From: Endothia cerciana
Lineage: Eukaryota; Ascomycota; Sordariomycetes; Diaporthales; Cryphonectriaceae
Direction: 5' to 3'
DNA: 64,000 bases
Assembly: GCA_026119935.1 (NCBI GenBank)
Contig: JALRMH010000008.1
Location: 868,001-932,000, forward strand
Under the pieces are notes generated by a model that saw only the letters and a list, made by a program, of their open reading frames with translations, searched no databases and was not told where the DNA came from. Each line of letters opens with the position of its first letter. Within the stretch, counting starts at the first letter, position 1. Shown in pieces: positions 11,192-23,028 of this stretch. Both the position numbers and the translations under genes were made by a program.

Positions 11192-14100
11192 ATGTCGACC
11201 GACCCGACCGGCGCTGCGGCGCCCGGCCAACGTCACGGCCACGGTCACGGCCATGGCCACGATCAAGCTCAGCCTCGCGACCAGGGCGACCCGATCGATT
11301 CCTCATCAATTGCCGTCGCCAACGACCCACCACCACCCGGCCCCGGCGCCGACCTTGACCACGACCCCAAACCCAATACCACCACCACCTCCTCCTCCTC
11401 CTCCTCCTCCTCCTCCTCCTCCTCCCTCTCTTCCAAGCCCACCGGCCTGCATTCGCCACCCGATTCCAACAATATCGACGGTAGCACCGATTCAGAGCTG
11501 AGCGACTTCGACGAGGCAATTGCCAACGCCGACGACATCAGGCTCTTTTCACCCCAGCCGCCGGCCGCCGCATCGGTAGCAGAACCCGACCCCGCCAATG
11601 TGCCTGCTGCCGCCACCCCCGGTGACGAAGCTGCGCCGGACCAGCCTGAGCAGGCCCCCACACCCCAACAAGATGAGGATATCGGCGAGGTCTTTCCAGA
11701 CCACTGGTCTGGCACCGTCCCTGTCTTCAGGCCAGACATGCACCAGTTCAAGGACTTCAAGAAATTTGTACGTTGCCCCGGGCGGGCAGGCAGGCGGGCC
11801 CGCGATGCACCAAGTCGCACACTGACCCAGAGTTCCACAGATGGCAGCAGTCGATTCCTATGGCATGAAGTCTGGCATAATCAAGATCATCCCTCCCCAG
11901 GAATGGAAGGAGTCTCTGCCGCCGCTCGACGACCTCGTCAAACAGGTCCGAGTCCGCGAACCGATCAAGCAGGACATCATGGGCTCGAACGGAACCTACC
12001 GTCAGGTCAACATCCTCCACCAGCGGTCATACAATGTGCCTCAGTGGAGGCAGTTGTGCGACCAGAGCGAGCACCAGCCCCCCGCCAGGCGCGGTGAGCG
12101 CCGCGCCAATGCTGACAAGCCCAAACCCACGACTCGGACCCGAGCCGCTCCCGCCGCAAACAAGTCCAGTACCCCTTCGGCCGCGAATGCGCCTGCTCGA
12201 CGTGGTGGCAGTCGCGCCAGGCGAGGCCGAGGTGGCCGAGGCGGCGCGCGCGGCAGGCCTAAGAAGACCACGAAGGACGAGGATACCGATACCGAGGACC
12301 GACCCATGACCCCAGAGTCTCCCGACGCTGCCGAGGATGACAAGGGCGACGCTGTCGCCGACTCTATCGAGCAGGATCCTGGTATCAAGGAGGAGGAGGA
12401 GGACTGCGAGGATGAAGCGCCGAGACGGGTGGGGTTTAGCAGACAGGCCAAGCCCAAGGTTCAGTCTACGTCCGCCCGTCGCAAGTACAGCAGGCGCGAG
12501 GGCTCAGCCATGATTGACGAGGAGGCCTTCAAGGACTTCGACTACAACATGGACATCTCCGACTATACTCCCGAGCGTTGCGAGGAGCTGGAGCGCACCT
12601 ACTGGAAGACCCTGACCTACGCCACCCCACTCTATGGTGCCGACCTCATGGGCACCCTGTTCCACGAGGATACCGAGCTATGGAACCTGAACAAGCTACC
12701 CAACCTTTTGGATGTGCTTGGTACCAAGGTTCCTGGCGTCAACACGGCCTATCTCTACCTGGGCATGTGGAAGGCCACTTTCGCATGGCACCTGGAGGAT
12801 GTCGACCTTTACAGCATCAACTACCTTCATTTCGGCGCCCCTAAGCAGTGGTACAGCATATCGCAGGCCGACGCCCGTCGGTTTGAGGCCGCCATGAAGA
12901 GCATCTGGCCCACCGAGGCCAAGGCTTGCGATCAGTTCCTGCGCCACAAGGCTTTCCTCATCTCGCCCTCGCATCTCCTCCAACACTACAACATCAAAGT
13001 GAACAAGTGTCTATCCTACCCAGGGGAGTTCGTCGTCACCTATCCGTATGGATACCACTCTGGTTACAATCTGGGATACAACTGCGCCGAAGCCGTCAAC
13101 TTCGCCCTGGACTCATGGCTGCCAATGGGAAAGATTGCCAAGAAGTGTGAATGCGCACAGGCTCAGGACAGCGTCTGGGTTGATGTATACGAGATCGAGA
13201 GGAAGTTGCGCGGTGAGCCGACGCCAGAGTACTGGGACTCCGACGACGAAGATGAGGAAGAGGACGAGGACGAGGAGGACGAGGACGATGACGAGACCGG
13301 TCTTCCGTCACCTCCCTCGAGCCACGCAGCCCGCCTCAAGGCTGGCGTCCTGAAACGGAAGCGCGTGAGGATCAGCAAGGACAAGAAGGAAAAGACCAAG
13401 AAGCTCCGGTTGCGGGTCAAGGCCTTTGTCGAACCGCCTTGCTGTCTGTGTCCCAACGACATCCCTGGATGCGAGATACTTGCAACGGACGATGGTCGCA
13501 AGGCGCACCGTCTCTGTGCCCTCTACCTACCTGAGACATATATCGAGACCATCAACGGCGAGGAGATGGTGTTCAACGTGTCAGGCATTGAGAAGGCCCG
13601 CTTGGAGCTCAAGTGTCTGTTCTGCAGGTCGAAGCGTGGTGCCTGCTTCCAGTGCTCACAGAAGAAGTGCCCCCGCTCATACCACGCCACATGTGCTGCT
13701 GCGGCTGGTGTCTTTGTTGAGGAGGGCGATGTGCCAGTCTTTGACAAAGATGGAACAGAGTACAAGGAGCAGGCTTTCGAGTTCAGCTGTCGCTTCCACC
13801 GGACCAAGCGTGACAAACACTTGGACAGCGATGCGCTCGAGGAGAACGCTCGTATCAGGAAGGCTGCCGCGGCTCTCAAGAAGGGCGAGATCTGCCAGAT
13901 GCAATTCTTCAGGAAGGAGATCTTTGCTGGTATTGTCGTCGAGAATCGCCACGACGAGCAGACCCTGCTACTGGACATCATCCCGAATGGGTATGGCCGT
14001 TATGCCACCCTTGGCAACGAAGATAAAGTTATGCTAACTACGTACAGCTCACGCATCGAGGTGGAGTGGAAATGGCTGCTCTTACCCGACCCTACCGACT

Positions 14101-15338
14101 ACCATCTGCCCAAGGCCTCGCCAAACGCATTGCCGATGCCATCTTCCAGGAAGGCCCAGGAGGAGATCAACGCCAAGCGGTCTGCCGATGAGCCCCCCAG
14201 AGCTGGCGACATGTTCGCCGAGGGACTGGCACCTGGAAAGGACTACGCGTGGGCGGAGTTCAACACGTGTGAATCAGCCGAATGCAGGAATAGCGCTCAG
14301 GTCAAGCTGGACTTGTCGAAGGACAACCAGGTTTGGCACTACCTCGGAAAGACTTCGACCGAAGCCAAGGCACAGTACACTGAGGATCCGCGCAAGGCAA
14401 AACACAACCTCAAGAGTAATTTCCTGGACAGCATTCCCAAACCACCGCGGCCTCAGCATCACGCCCCTTATGGTGCCGCCCATCCAGCGCAGACGAGAGC
14501 CCCAGTGACTGCAAAGCCAGAGAAGCCTTACGTTTACAAGCCCAGGAAACCCATAGATATGTCTCTCATCACGCCGTTCTCGGCCCCGAAGTTCAGTCCG
14601 AGCTCTACCGGCTCCAGCGGTGTCCCGCCGTTGCCATTTGGCACAGACCCTCGCTTCAACAACCCAGGCGCCTTTTCCGTGAATCGACTCGTACCGATGG
14701 CGAACAGTTCACAGCCGCAGCAGGCCCAACCACCACAGCAGCAGACCCAGCAGGCTTCACGTCACGCCAACGCCCATTTCACGCCGACCCCCCCTCCTGT
14801 CAAGCCGGCCTGGCTGCCCACAGCCCAGACAAACGCCTCTGTTCCTCCGTCGCCTCAGCATACACAAGCTGCTCGGCGACAGTATGCCCTATCAGCTGCT
14901 CTTCAACCACAGTCGCAGGGTCCCTTGAGTTATCAGAGCGTCCCGGCACCACAACAGCCTTTCTCCTCTCAGCAACCGGTGCCAGGACAATCCTACGTGG
15001 CACAAACCACCGCACAAGCTCCAACCCAGCATGCTTGGCAGAAGTTCCGTTTCTTCCAGTCTTATCATAATAGGTGAGCACTCTAGTCGGCCTCTTCTTT
15101 CCACGGTCTTTCCTTTTAACACATTTTTTTTTCCTTCTTCTTTCGCAGGGACACTTCGCGGTACAGGACGCCATATGCACTGTGGGGTGGTTTCACGAAT
15201 GGGTACGAAGGCGATCTTCGAAAACATTTGATGAAGAAGCCGGACTCCGTACCCTTCAGCAACAACCGGCGACTTAGTTTTAACCTGGGTGGAGGTCTGC
15301 AGGGCTTGACGAGGCCACCATCGCACTCATACTCGAAC

Positions 15339-15369
<31 letters not shown>

Positions 15370-16139
15370 GTGCGTCACCCCATAACGGCGCGGCATCTCC
15401 GACTTCCCCGTATGCTTCGGCTATGTCGCCGCCATCATATCCGGCCCGAGGCTCGGATCATCAGCGCACATCGTCAGTCTCTACAACTCCATCTCACCCT
15501 GCAATGAGAACGCAGGCCGGCTCATCATCACAGATGACGTACAAACCGAGCCAAGCTGGACAAGGCACATCGGGCCCGCCAAAAGGTGCGCGGGATGGTG
15601 TAGCATCTTCGCAAATTTTCCCGTCCACTGGAAGCCACTCCAGGGAATCCATGCCTCCCATCTCACCAGCGGGCATTCCATCGCAGCAACCTACATTCCT
15701 CAACACGGCACTCCAACAAGCGGCACAGCCCTCCTTCGGTTCCGATCCGATGGACGTGGATCCGGAGGTAAATGAATCCCCGGCTCAACAGCTGAAGCAG
15801 CAACTACGCAGGATATCTGACCCGAAAGTGTCGCCATTCCGAATGCCTCGTAGCCGCAGCCACACTCCGCGGTCTAGCTTGAACCAGCTTCCTCGACTCC
15901 GTACTCCCTCACAGCCAGACCTAGGCATCAAGCAGGAGCGGAGGCCTTCTGAGTCTCAAGCAACAACCCCCTCGGAGCTTGCCGCCAATCGTGTGGCTGT
16001 GAGGGAATTCCCCGAAACAACAGCGGGCAGCGAGGGTATAGTTGAGAAGATGATGCTTGATTTGCGGAGGGCCGGCATGCAGGGTCAGAGTTTCGAAGGC
16101 GGCATGGATGGATACGAAGGCTCTCCTGTGAGCCGCTAG
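11192..16139 (+). CDS. KDM4/Rph1-type JmjN-JmjC histone lysine demethylase with extended PHD finger
   Basis: Predicted nuclear Fe(II)/2-oxoglutarate demethylase of histone H3 (K9/K36 class). Exons are 11192-11767, 11841-13990, 14048-15073 and 15149-16139 (about 1580 residues). JmjN spans the first intron (VPVFRPDMHQFKDFKKF, then SGIIKIIPP). JmjC has the iron ligands His509 and Glu511 (WHLED) and His598 (GYHSG). The KDM4-type zinc site is also present (CDQFLRH and CEC). The two residues matching KDM4A Ser288/Thr289 are Ala610/Val611. A Cys/His-rich extended PHD follows (CCLCPND to CRFH), then a Tudor-like segment and a long Pro/Gln/Ser-rich tail. Intron 13991-14047 is 57 nt, in frame and stop-free, with GTATGG donor and GCTAAC branch. 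Removing it restores a smooth PNG-SRIEVEWKW sequence. The N-terminus has a His/Gly run and poly-Ser. It is related to yeast Rph1/Gis1 and Aspergillus KdmA by domain order, but has the extra ePHD. Confidence 0.95.
11389..11427. repeat. (CTC)n trinucleotide repeat coding for poly-Ser
   Basis: This in-frame TCC/CTC run lies in the disordered N-terminal part of the demethylase and encodes a Ser homopolymer after a short Thr run. Confidence 0.9.
15338..15368. repeat. (CTCGGC)n hexanucleotide repeat coding for Ser-Ala
   Basis: About five copies of a six-base unit encode alternating Ser and Ala in the C-terminal tail of the demethylase. Confidence 0.85.
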
Positions 16140-16822
16140 AAGACTTTTCTCCCTACACTCGGCTTGTATATTCTAGAAGGCGACGATGGCCAAGGGACGG
16201 GATAATACCACTTGGGAGCGTCACCGGGGGTGACGGCCTTCAGTCACTATGCGGCGTTTTGAGGATTTGGCGTTCGAACAATGGTTGATTTTTGAGGATC
16301 CGCTGGCTGGGGCTGGTCGGCGGTCGGGGCAAAAACAGGGCTTCGCCAGGACTGAGCGAGCGCTCCGGTATCACTGATAGGGACACCTTGTGATGTGGTT
16401 CCAGTCGAAGGTGTCGATGGCGTTCATTCAAGTTCAATGTAGAGTCGTTTTCGGACTTTGCTCTCGGTATTCCTGGCACAAACAACGATGCATTCAATTC
16501 TGTGTCGGACGGTTCAGAACAAGAGACCTTATACCTAGGGTGGTCAAGTCTAGACAAACAAGAGATAATACACAAAACTCCACAACTCAGCATGCCATGC
16601 TATGCTGCCGAGTGACGAGGCGGTGATATCGCCTTCCTCAGCTGACAGATATTCACACTCACTCGCCAGTCAGGCTTTTTTCAGTCTTCACCTCGCACGC
16701 GACAGCTTTAGGTATATTTTTACAACTCGTATATGGGCAATTTCACCACCTTAGCCGTAATATTTCACCGGTATGATTCTGACAAGCTCACCATCAGACA
16801 ACTGTATGAGAAATTATGACTT
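16140..16822. other. convergent 3' spacer
   Basis: This lies between the stop codons of the demethylase (plus) and the small secreted protein (minus). It probably holds both 3' UTRs. No gene was recognised. Confidence 0.5.
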
Positions 16823-17476
16823 CTAAGCTACTCCGGTCATCTCGTAAGGTTCCAGGTCAAGCGAGACTGGTGCGCACTTGACTTCCCTATCCGAGTAGAT
16901 CTGGCCGATGGTCCAATTATCGTTCTGCCATGTTGTATCGGTGCAGTTGAGCGTTAGATCCACCTTGCCATATGCAGAGAACCTTGTTCTGGGCGCTCTC
17001 CGTCAGCGTCAAGCCCATCCCAGGGTGATCAGAAGGGGCCAGGCTTACGGGTACTTCGGGTCCTCATCGTCGCATACCCACGTCTGGTTGACGTCCAGCT
17101 CCCCGCTGGGCCTGTTGAACGCGAACGCGGCCGGCGCCGGGTACGACCCCGAGCCCCCTGTCGTTGTCGTACAGTCATACCAGACGGTCCCGTAGAAGAA
17201 GTCGTCAAGCTGGTCGCTCATCGCGCCGCACGACGCGACGGTGTCCGGCACGGCCGGGTTGGAGAGGTTGAAGCTGGCGTAACCCCAGGAGTTCTGGTGC
17301 GCCGGGGTGCTGTAGATGTACGAGGCGTGGAAGTCGAAGTCCTCGATCGACCACTCGAACTTGTGCAGGGAGACCTCTGAGCAGGAGCCCGACGAGCCGC
17401 GCCGGGGGAGGGCTGATATGGATCGGCCGAGCACGTCTGGGCAGAGCAACAGGAGGGGTGCGTAGAGCCGATGCAT
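16823..17476 (-). CDS. small secreted cysteine-containing protein (possibly Alt a 1-like)
   Basis: Two exons on the minus strand (17476-17049 and 16988-16823) are joined across a 60-nt intron with a GTAAGC donor and a GCCCAG acceptor. The product is about 197 residues. It starts with a hydrophobic leader (MHRLYAPLLLLCPDVLG) that could be a signal peptide. The mature part has six cysteines, an even number suitable for three disulfides, and several NxS/T sequons. It is rich in aromatic residues (FEWSIEDFDFHASYIY; SWGYASFNL; FFYGTVWYDC), a beta-sandwich-like pattern. This recalls fungal AA1-like (Alt a 1-type) secreted proteins, but I cannot confirm the family from sequence alone. It could act outside the cell as a structural or host-interaction protein. 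That role is inference. Confidence 0.7.
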
Positions 17477-18138
17477 GTTGGAGAGCGCGATGATAATAAT
17501 AATATGGGGTCAAGTGTTTTGAAGCCTGGATGGACGTGAGCTGGGCTGTACGTGTAGAGACCCACGGCAGGGGACACCGTCACGACTTTATCTATCCGAC
17601 ATGTGCTCATCCTCCTCCTCCTAGCCCTGGCGGATCAGTGCAAGATCACCCCCGTGGCGGCTTGCAAGACAACCTCACCCATAGTGGTCCCGATCAGCAG
17701 AGACCAGCCTTGGGGGGAGCTGACCGGAGAGAGCCAGCACTAAGAATTGGGCCGTCGGGATCGGTGGTTGGTGACGTCGGGCGGCACCAGCTGCACCGGG
17801 CGTGATTGAGAATACGGGTGCCAAGCCCTCGTATTCCCTTGCGTCCTGGAACCGCGGGAAGATCTTCTCCAACGTTACCTGTGGCTTGGGGGTTTGCCCA
17901 CCGCCAACCCGGCATCTAATCAGGTGCCTTTCACCGCTTCGACGACAGAATGGCGCTTGTATGAACGGACGAACCTGGTGCGGTGAACCGAAACCGCAGA
18001 GGTGGGCAGGTGAAGAGTACTTTCAATCATGACCTCTCGAAAACCATTTCATTGGCGCTCACCGACAACATGGTAGGAGGCCTTTGTTGCTCCCAAGACT
18101 TATCAACCTCATGGCAGCCGGGAGTGGGAAACCAGTCC

Positions 18139-18160
18139 TTTTTTTTTTTTTTTTTTTTTT
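18139..18160. repeat. 22-base poly-T run
   Basis: An uninterrupted T homopolymer is followed by a CTTCTTC-type pyrimidine tail. On the minus strand it reads as a poly-A tract, which would be compatible with a retroposed insertion end. No element body was seen next to it. Confidence 0.8.
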
Positions 18161-19718
18161 CTTCTTCTTTCCCCTTTTCCTTTCTTTGTGAGGTTCTTAC
18201 GGACACTCGCACCTAAACACGTGGCGACCATTAATTAGCCTCGTTCAGCAGAGCAGCCCGGTTATTGACAATGTTGTTGGTTCTATTCATTACTAGCGCA
18301 CCCTGGGTCTGGTTCGTGTTACGTTTGACGACGTTCAGCTGGATGATGGTATCAGGCACTATTTACCTTCGTCAACCTTGTGCACCGGAGCTCAGATAAA
18401 CAGAGGTGAGCCTGTCTTGCGTAGGCCGGACGTCCGTCTCAGCAAGTATGTGACGCTGAGGTGGGTTGTGACTCCAAACAGTAGCAAGCGCACGTGCAAT
18501 GCGTAATCGACATGAGCGGTGAGTCCACTATCGCACTATCGCGACACATCCAACGGCCTATGAGGCCTCAAGGCCTGCCGCATTGGTGTCGTGCGCCGTG
18601 GCACGGGGTCACGAGCCAACGGACCGAGCACTAACGAGGTGGTAGAGCCCCTGGAAAGACGCAAGCCCCCGCCGTACATATTCACATGTGGATGTACAGC
18701 CTAGAGGCTCTTCCATTAGACGATGTCGTACGGGCCCTCAACCTCCATAAAGGGGGCTAGGTGATCTAGACCCCGCGGGTTCAATCGTTTTCGTCCAGGC
18801 CGTGTTCGTGCATGCACCAGGCGGCGTCATATAGCACATACTGGAAGAAAACATCTCATGGGGGCGCCTTCTCGCTAGGTGGGCGGGCGTACACCCTAGC
18901 TGAGATCAGGGTGGCAGATCGATGCGATGTCTGCGGCGAGATAGTCGACGCATTTGATGAATGCTCGCTGCAAACATCAAGGCTTCCAAGCTTGTAGTTC
19001 ATGGCTTCAATCGTTGTATATAAAGTCATGCTAAAGAGACCGATGTCGCACGGTTAATACTTGGGTAATCAGCAGCTGGATACTCATTTTGGATGTAGCA
19101 CGGATCTTGCTACAAGGTTGAGTCGGCGCGGAGACCTTCCACAACCATTAGGGGCATCCAGCAATCAGCAAGGGATGGATGCGAGAACCAATGAGGACTC
19201 ACTAAAGCGTTAGAGATCATGGGTTTCATGCAAGCCGTTAATACTGCGGGGCAACTGGAATGCACCGTGGAGGTCAGCTCTACATGAGATGAGACATGCT
19301 TGGAAGCTGTTCATCTCTGGCTAGTTATCAGCTGAGCCCCGGAGCCCCGGTTCTGAATGCTGTTCGGGCCCAACTTACCCCCTTTTATGTTTATATATAT
19401 TTATATGCGTGTGTATGTGTGTGTATGCGTGTTTGGACGTACCTTCCATATCCACAAATATGGTCTCCTAGTATCAATCGAAGAACTGTGCTGATAGTTC
19501 CTTATGAGTTCAACCCTGAACCGCTCTGTCCGGATGGGAAACATACTGGAAATGACTGCAGAGAGTGAGGTCTTAGGAAAACATACTCACCGGTATCCTC
19601 AGGCTGCTTGAAATCAAGCACACTAGGTATCTATCGTCACGCTACATACTGGGGTATAGTGCTCATCGCTCATAGGAAAAATGGACACACCAAGCATTAT
19701 TATACATGAACGATGAAC

Positions 19719-19744
19719 TTTTAGCTATAAACGATGAGCTAAAA
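19719..19744. repeat. short perfect inverted repeat
   Basis: TTTTAGCT and AGCTAAAA flank a 10-base loop, giving a possible 8-bp hairpin. The hexamer CGATGA occurs just before it (19711) and again in the loop. There is no clear function. Confidence 0.5.
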
Positions 19745-21159
19745 CCCCCTCATACTGGGTGAGTGCCCACGAGGACTCGAGGTCGGATCCAAGGAGTGTC
19801 TTTGCCTTGAAGGGCAAGAGCTTTGAGGCTCTTGACAATTTCAAAGCTTAAACCGTTATTTTCTGGCTGCAGTTGTTGTAGTCGAAGATTTGGGTTTTGA
19901 TGCGGGAAATTAGCTCGACTGCTCAGGCTGTCACAGTCTGCTTTATTGGTTTGACCCTAGCATGGAGGCTTCATCGTGATACAGGAGTCAAACTATCATG
20001 TCGAGACCTCGGATCAGCTAGCAGACAAGCGTTTATCCTGACGAGAGCTTACTGCATAGTATCTGCGCGGGACCGACATCCAAAGTATTATACAACAGAT
20101 CAGAAATCAATTCCAGTCAGCTGGGATAGTCACCGCTTTCTAGAGCCGCAACTTTATTAGATTGGGGGTTAGATTGTTGGCATATAAATACGATGAAACC
20201 TCATCCAAAATGATAGGTATATTTGGACGGTTCATAGGCCTGGTTATCATAAATGTTGTCTTGTGCAGATAGTGGTAACATCCAAGTGTTATCAGTATTG
20301 ATTTCTAGCAAACGGCGACGGTTAGTGAACCTTCACGATTTCGCAGTACTAGAAGCGGGAATCATAACTTACAAACCCTGCACACTCCACGAAACGAGAT
20401 ATATATTACCCAAGTATTACTCACGACCATTGGGCGTCGGTCGGAACTTTACATGCCGCACACCCGTTCTCGGACTTTAGGCGGTTTTGTTTCAACTGAT
20501 GTCCTGTGTTTGGCCTGATTTTGTCCCAAGCTGGAGCCTATTCAGTGCTAAACACCCAACTGCGCTCGGCTGGCCTATCACAGCGAGCCCTCTGACGGTA
20601 ACTAGTGTTTGATCCTCCGAACAAAACTTGCAGAGCCCATTGCCATCACTAGCCAACCTTCATCTTGTCCGCACGTGGCTAGCTTACCAACGCGGAAAGC
20701 GCTGCTTGCTACGCCCAGAAGGCAATCTGTAGAGGTGCGCACGGGCTTCGGCTCATGTTTTTGACGCTGAATGGCCGGGCAATGCTGGAAGCCATCAGTG
20801 TAGGCGATACAGTTCGAGCCGCAAGGGTCGAGACATATCTTGAGTGCGCGCCTGTCAAGAGCAGAGACTGACTGTCATCTGAAAGCTGTGAAGTAGGGAT
20901 GATCTGTTACTCCTAGGAATGAATCCGAGGCATCTATCAGGGCTTTCTGTGTTGGACATCATTCTTGATTCTGACATGCGTCCGGGCAACAACATTCCAT
21001 CGCCTGATACTAGGTGTCAGACCTCGGTTACCCTGCAGTCAAATGGGTCTCCTTCTGGGCACCGAATGAGTCGTCGATTGCCTTGGAGCCCCGCCCGCCT
21101 TTCTGTCTCGCAAGCCCGCTGCGACCTCGAAGAGTGCCGCAAGCCCGACCTCAGAAGCT

Positions 21160-22783
21160 ATGGGAGTGCTGCGATGGGATACAGTGAAGAATCAGTGGAC
21201 GGTCCAGACCGGAACGATATCAAAGCGACAGAATGTACAGCCCCATGAACGGCCAGATGAGGGCACCTTCGATGCTCAAAAGGAGTCATTTCGACCAAGC
21301 CCGCCGAAAGGTCCATCGCCCGACGCCATAAAGGGGAGTCAAAAGGATCAAAACAATGGAAGCAACAGACAGAACGGAAACCCGAACCAAAACTCGAAGC
21401 AAGGTCAGAGCCAAAACCAAGACAAGAGTTCTGAAAAGAGCCAAATCTCGCCGCAGAATGGAGACAATCGATCTGAAGGCCAGGGCGGTGACAGTCAGAA
21501 CCAGAATCAGAATCAGAACCAAAACGAAGGGCAGGATCAAAGCAATAGCGGCGGCCGAGGACAGGGGCCGCCTCAGGATAAAGGGACAGGACAGGCTCAA
21601 GACGAAGGGCAGCATCAGGGTCAGAAGCCAGATCAGAGTTCGAAGTCGAGCTCACAAACCGACAACGGTCAGCCGCAGCCGCAGACCAAATCCACGAGCT
21701 CGGACTCGACGAGTACCACTACGGAGACACCATCATCTTCATCATCCATACAGGCGACGTCTGATCCTCAGACCCAACCAACGGACGCTCCGCAATCACC
21801 ACCGCCGGGGCCGGCCGTACCAGGAGTTACGCCGGCAGCGGCGCCTCCCACGCCCACTGAGCAAACCACCTCCGTTCTGTCTTCTACGACCTTTCCAGCT
21901 CAAACTTCCTCGTCTTCCCAGACCTCATCCTTAGTGCAACCGCTTCCGGTGGTTAGTCAAACATCATCAGTGGCGTTTTCAGTACCATCCTCGGCAGCAC
22001 CATCGGTGCAATCTCAAAGTGCGACTCTCGCGGCACAGGTCGGCTCATCAACGTCACAGCCATCTTCCATCTCTGGTTCCTCATCCCCAGGTTCAGGGTC
22101 TGGAATGACCACAGGCCAAGTAACTGGGATTGCTGGTAAGTCATAGATCCAACCTGCCTGGAAATTTATTGCAAAGCATAGGCGACTGACTTTCTTCAGT
22201 TGGTAGCAGCTCAGCCGTTACTATAATCGCGTTGTTTTTCTACTTTCTGGTGAGGCTCAGAAGACGTGGCTCTCTAGCACCTTTGGGTCGATCACGTACC
22301 AAAAACAAGAGTTACTTGGCAGGTTCTGCGAACAGGAGGAAGGCTGCTTTCCCTACGCCTGCACCAACAACGAGAAACTCTCTCGTAGATGATGCAGACG
22401 CTCAGACCCAGCGGGAATCGACAGACAAGCAACCTCCCGACCATCAGACTTTGGACGCTGGTCATAGTCATCATGAAGAGCAAGACCAGTGTGCAGCCTC
22501 TGTCGACTGTCCTGTCCAGAGACTCCAAAACAAACTCAGACCGCACAACTCGACTGACCCGCGACCCGCCTCGAGACGAGAACCAGTTGACCGGTGCAGC
22601 ATTAGCTCCTGTTCAACCTGCTCGCCTCGTGGCTCCTCGAGGTTTTCCTTCGGCTTTCTTCTCCAGCCGTCGCTTGACTTTCTCAAGTTCCGGGAGATCC
22701 GAACTTCACTGGGTGGACGGGGATCTGGCTGGTCCGCATGGTTCAGGCAAGATGACCGAGCGAAAGCAAAGCCAGGGCCATAA
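21160..22783 (+). CDS. single-pass membrane protein with long Q/N/S/T-rich ectodomain
   Basis: Two exons, 21160-22135 and 22200-22783, are joined over a 64-nt intron (GTAAGT donor, TTCAG acceptor). The product is about 519 residues. Residues 50-170 are dominated by Gln, Asn, Gly, Asp and Lys, with QNQNQNQN-type repeats. Residues 170-320 form a Ser/Thr/Pro-rich stretch. A single hydrophobic span (SSAVTIIALFFYFLV) is followed by basic residues (RLRRRG) and a cytoplasmic tail of about 170 residues. This layout resembles Mid2/Wsc-type fungal cell-wall sensors, but no cysteine-rich domain is present. No signal peptide is visible at the chosen ATG. The frame stays open upstream only back to a stop at 21067-21069, so a short upstream exon carrying a signal peptide is plausible. 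The function is unknown. Confidence 0.65.
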
Positions 22784-23028
22784 GATGTGCGCCAGAAATG
22801 ACGCTTGCTTCAGTCCGGATGACCGATTAAATATATCCTGTAATCTTGCACAAATTCTAATCCCAAGTACATAAGGGGTGCGTCACTGAGATCTAAGGGC
22901 TCGCGCTGGGCAATATTTGATGCAGGCTTGAGAGGCGAGCCATAGGGCCCAAGTAGCCACCTAGATAAATCTCAAGACGCCATGAGATGTATAAAGATGC
23001 TGATACACAAACCAAAGTGCAAAAGTAT

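Larger units (their letters stand above)
17477..21159. other. 3.7 kb gene-empty region
   Basis: No gene, tRNA or intact transposon was recognised. Between roughly 19000 and 20500 the sequence is visibly more AT-rich than the neighbouring genes. It carries a 22-base T run, a GT-rich stretch at 19403-19434 and a small inverted repeat at 19719-19744. Open frames are short and featureless. It could be a decayed mobile element or simply a long intergenic region. Confidence 0.5.

Noticed and set aside
13056..13085. Possible loss of an iron ligand in the JmjC domain (Leu in YNLGYN where KDM4A has His)
   Set aside because: Spacing to the Ser288/Thr289 and zinc-site positions shows that the third iron ligand is the His of GYHSG (residue 598), which is present. 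The Leu is at a non-ligand position.
18760..18800. tRNA-like T-loop (GGGTTCAATC)
   Set aside because: The flanking bases do not form a T stem and no matching anticodon or acceptor arms are present.
21356..21934. 192-residue Arg/Thr-rich plus-strand open frame
   Set aside because: An out-of-frame reading of the Q/N/S/T-rich membrane-protein gene.
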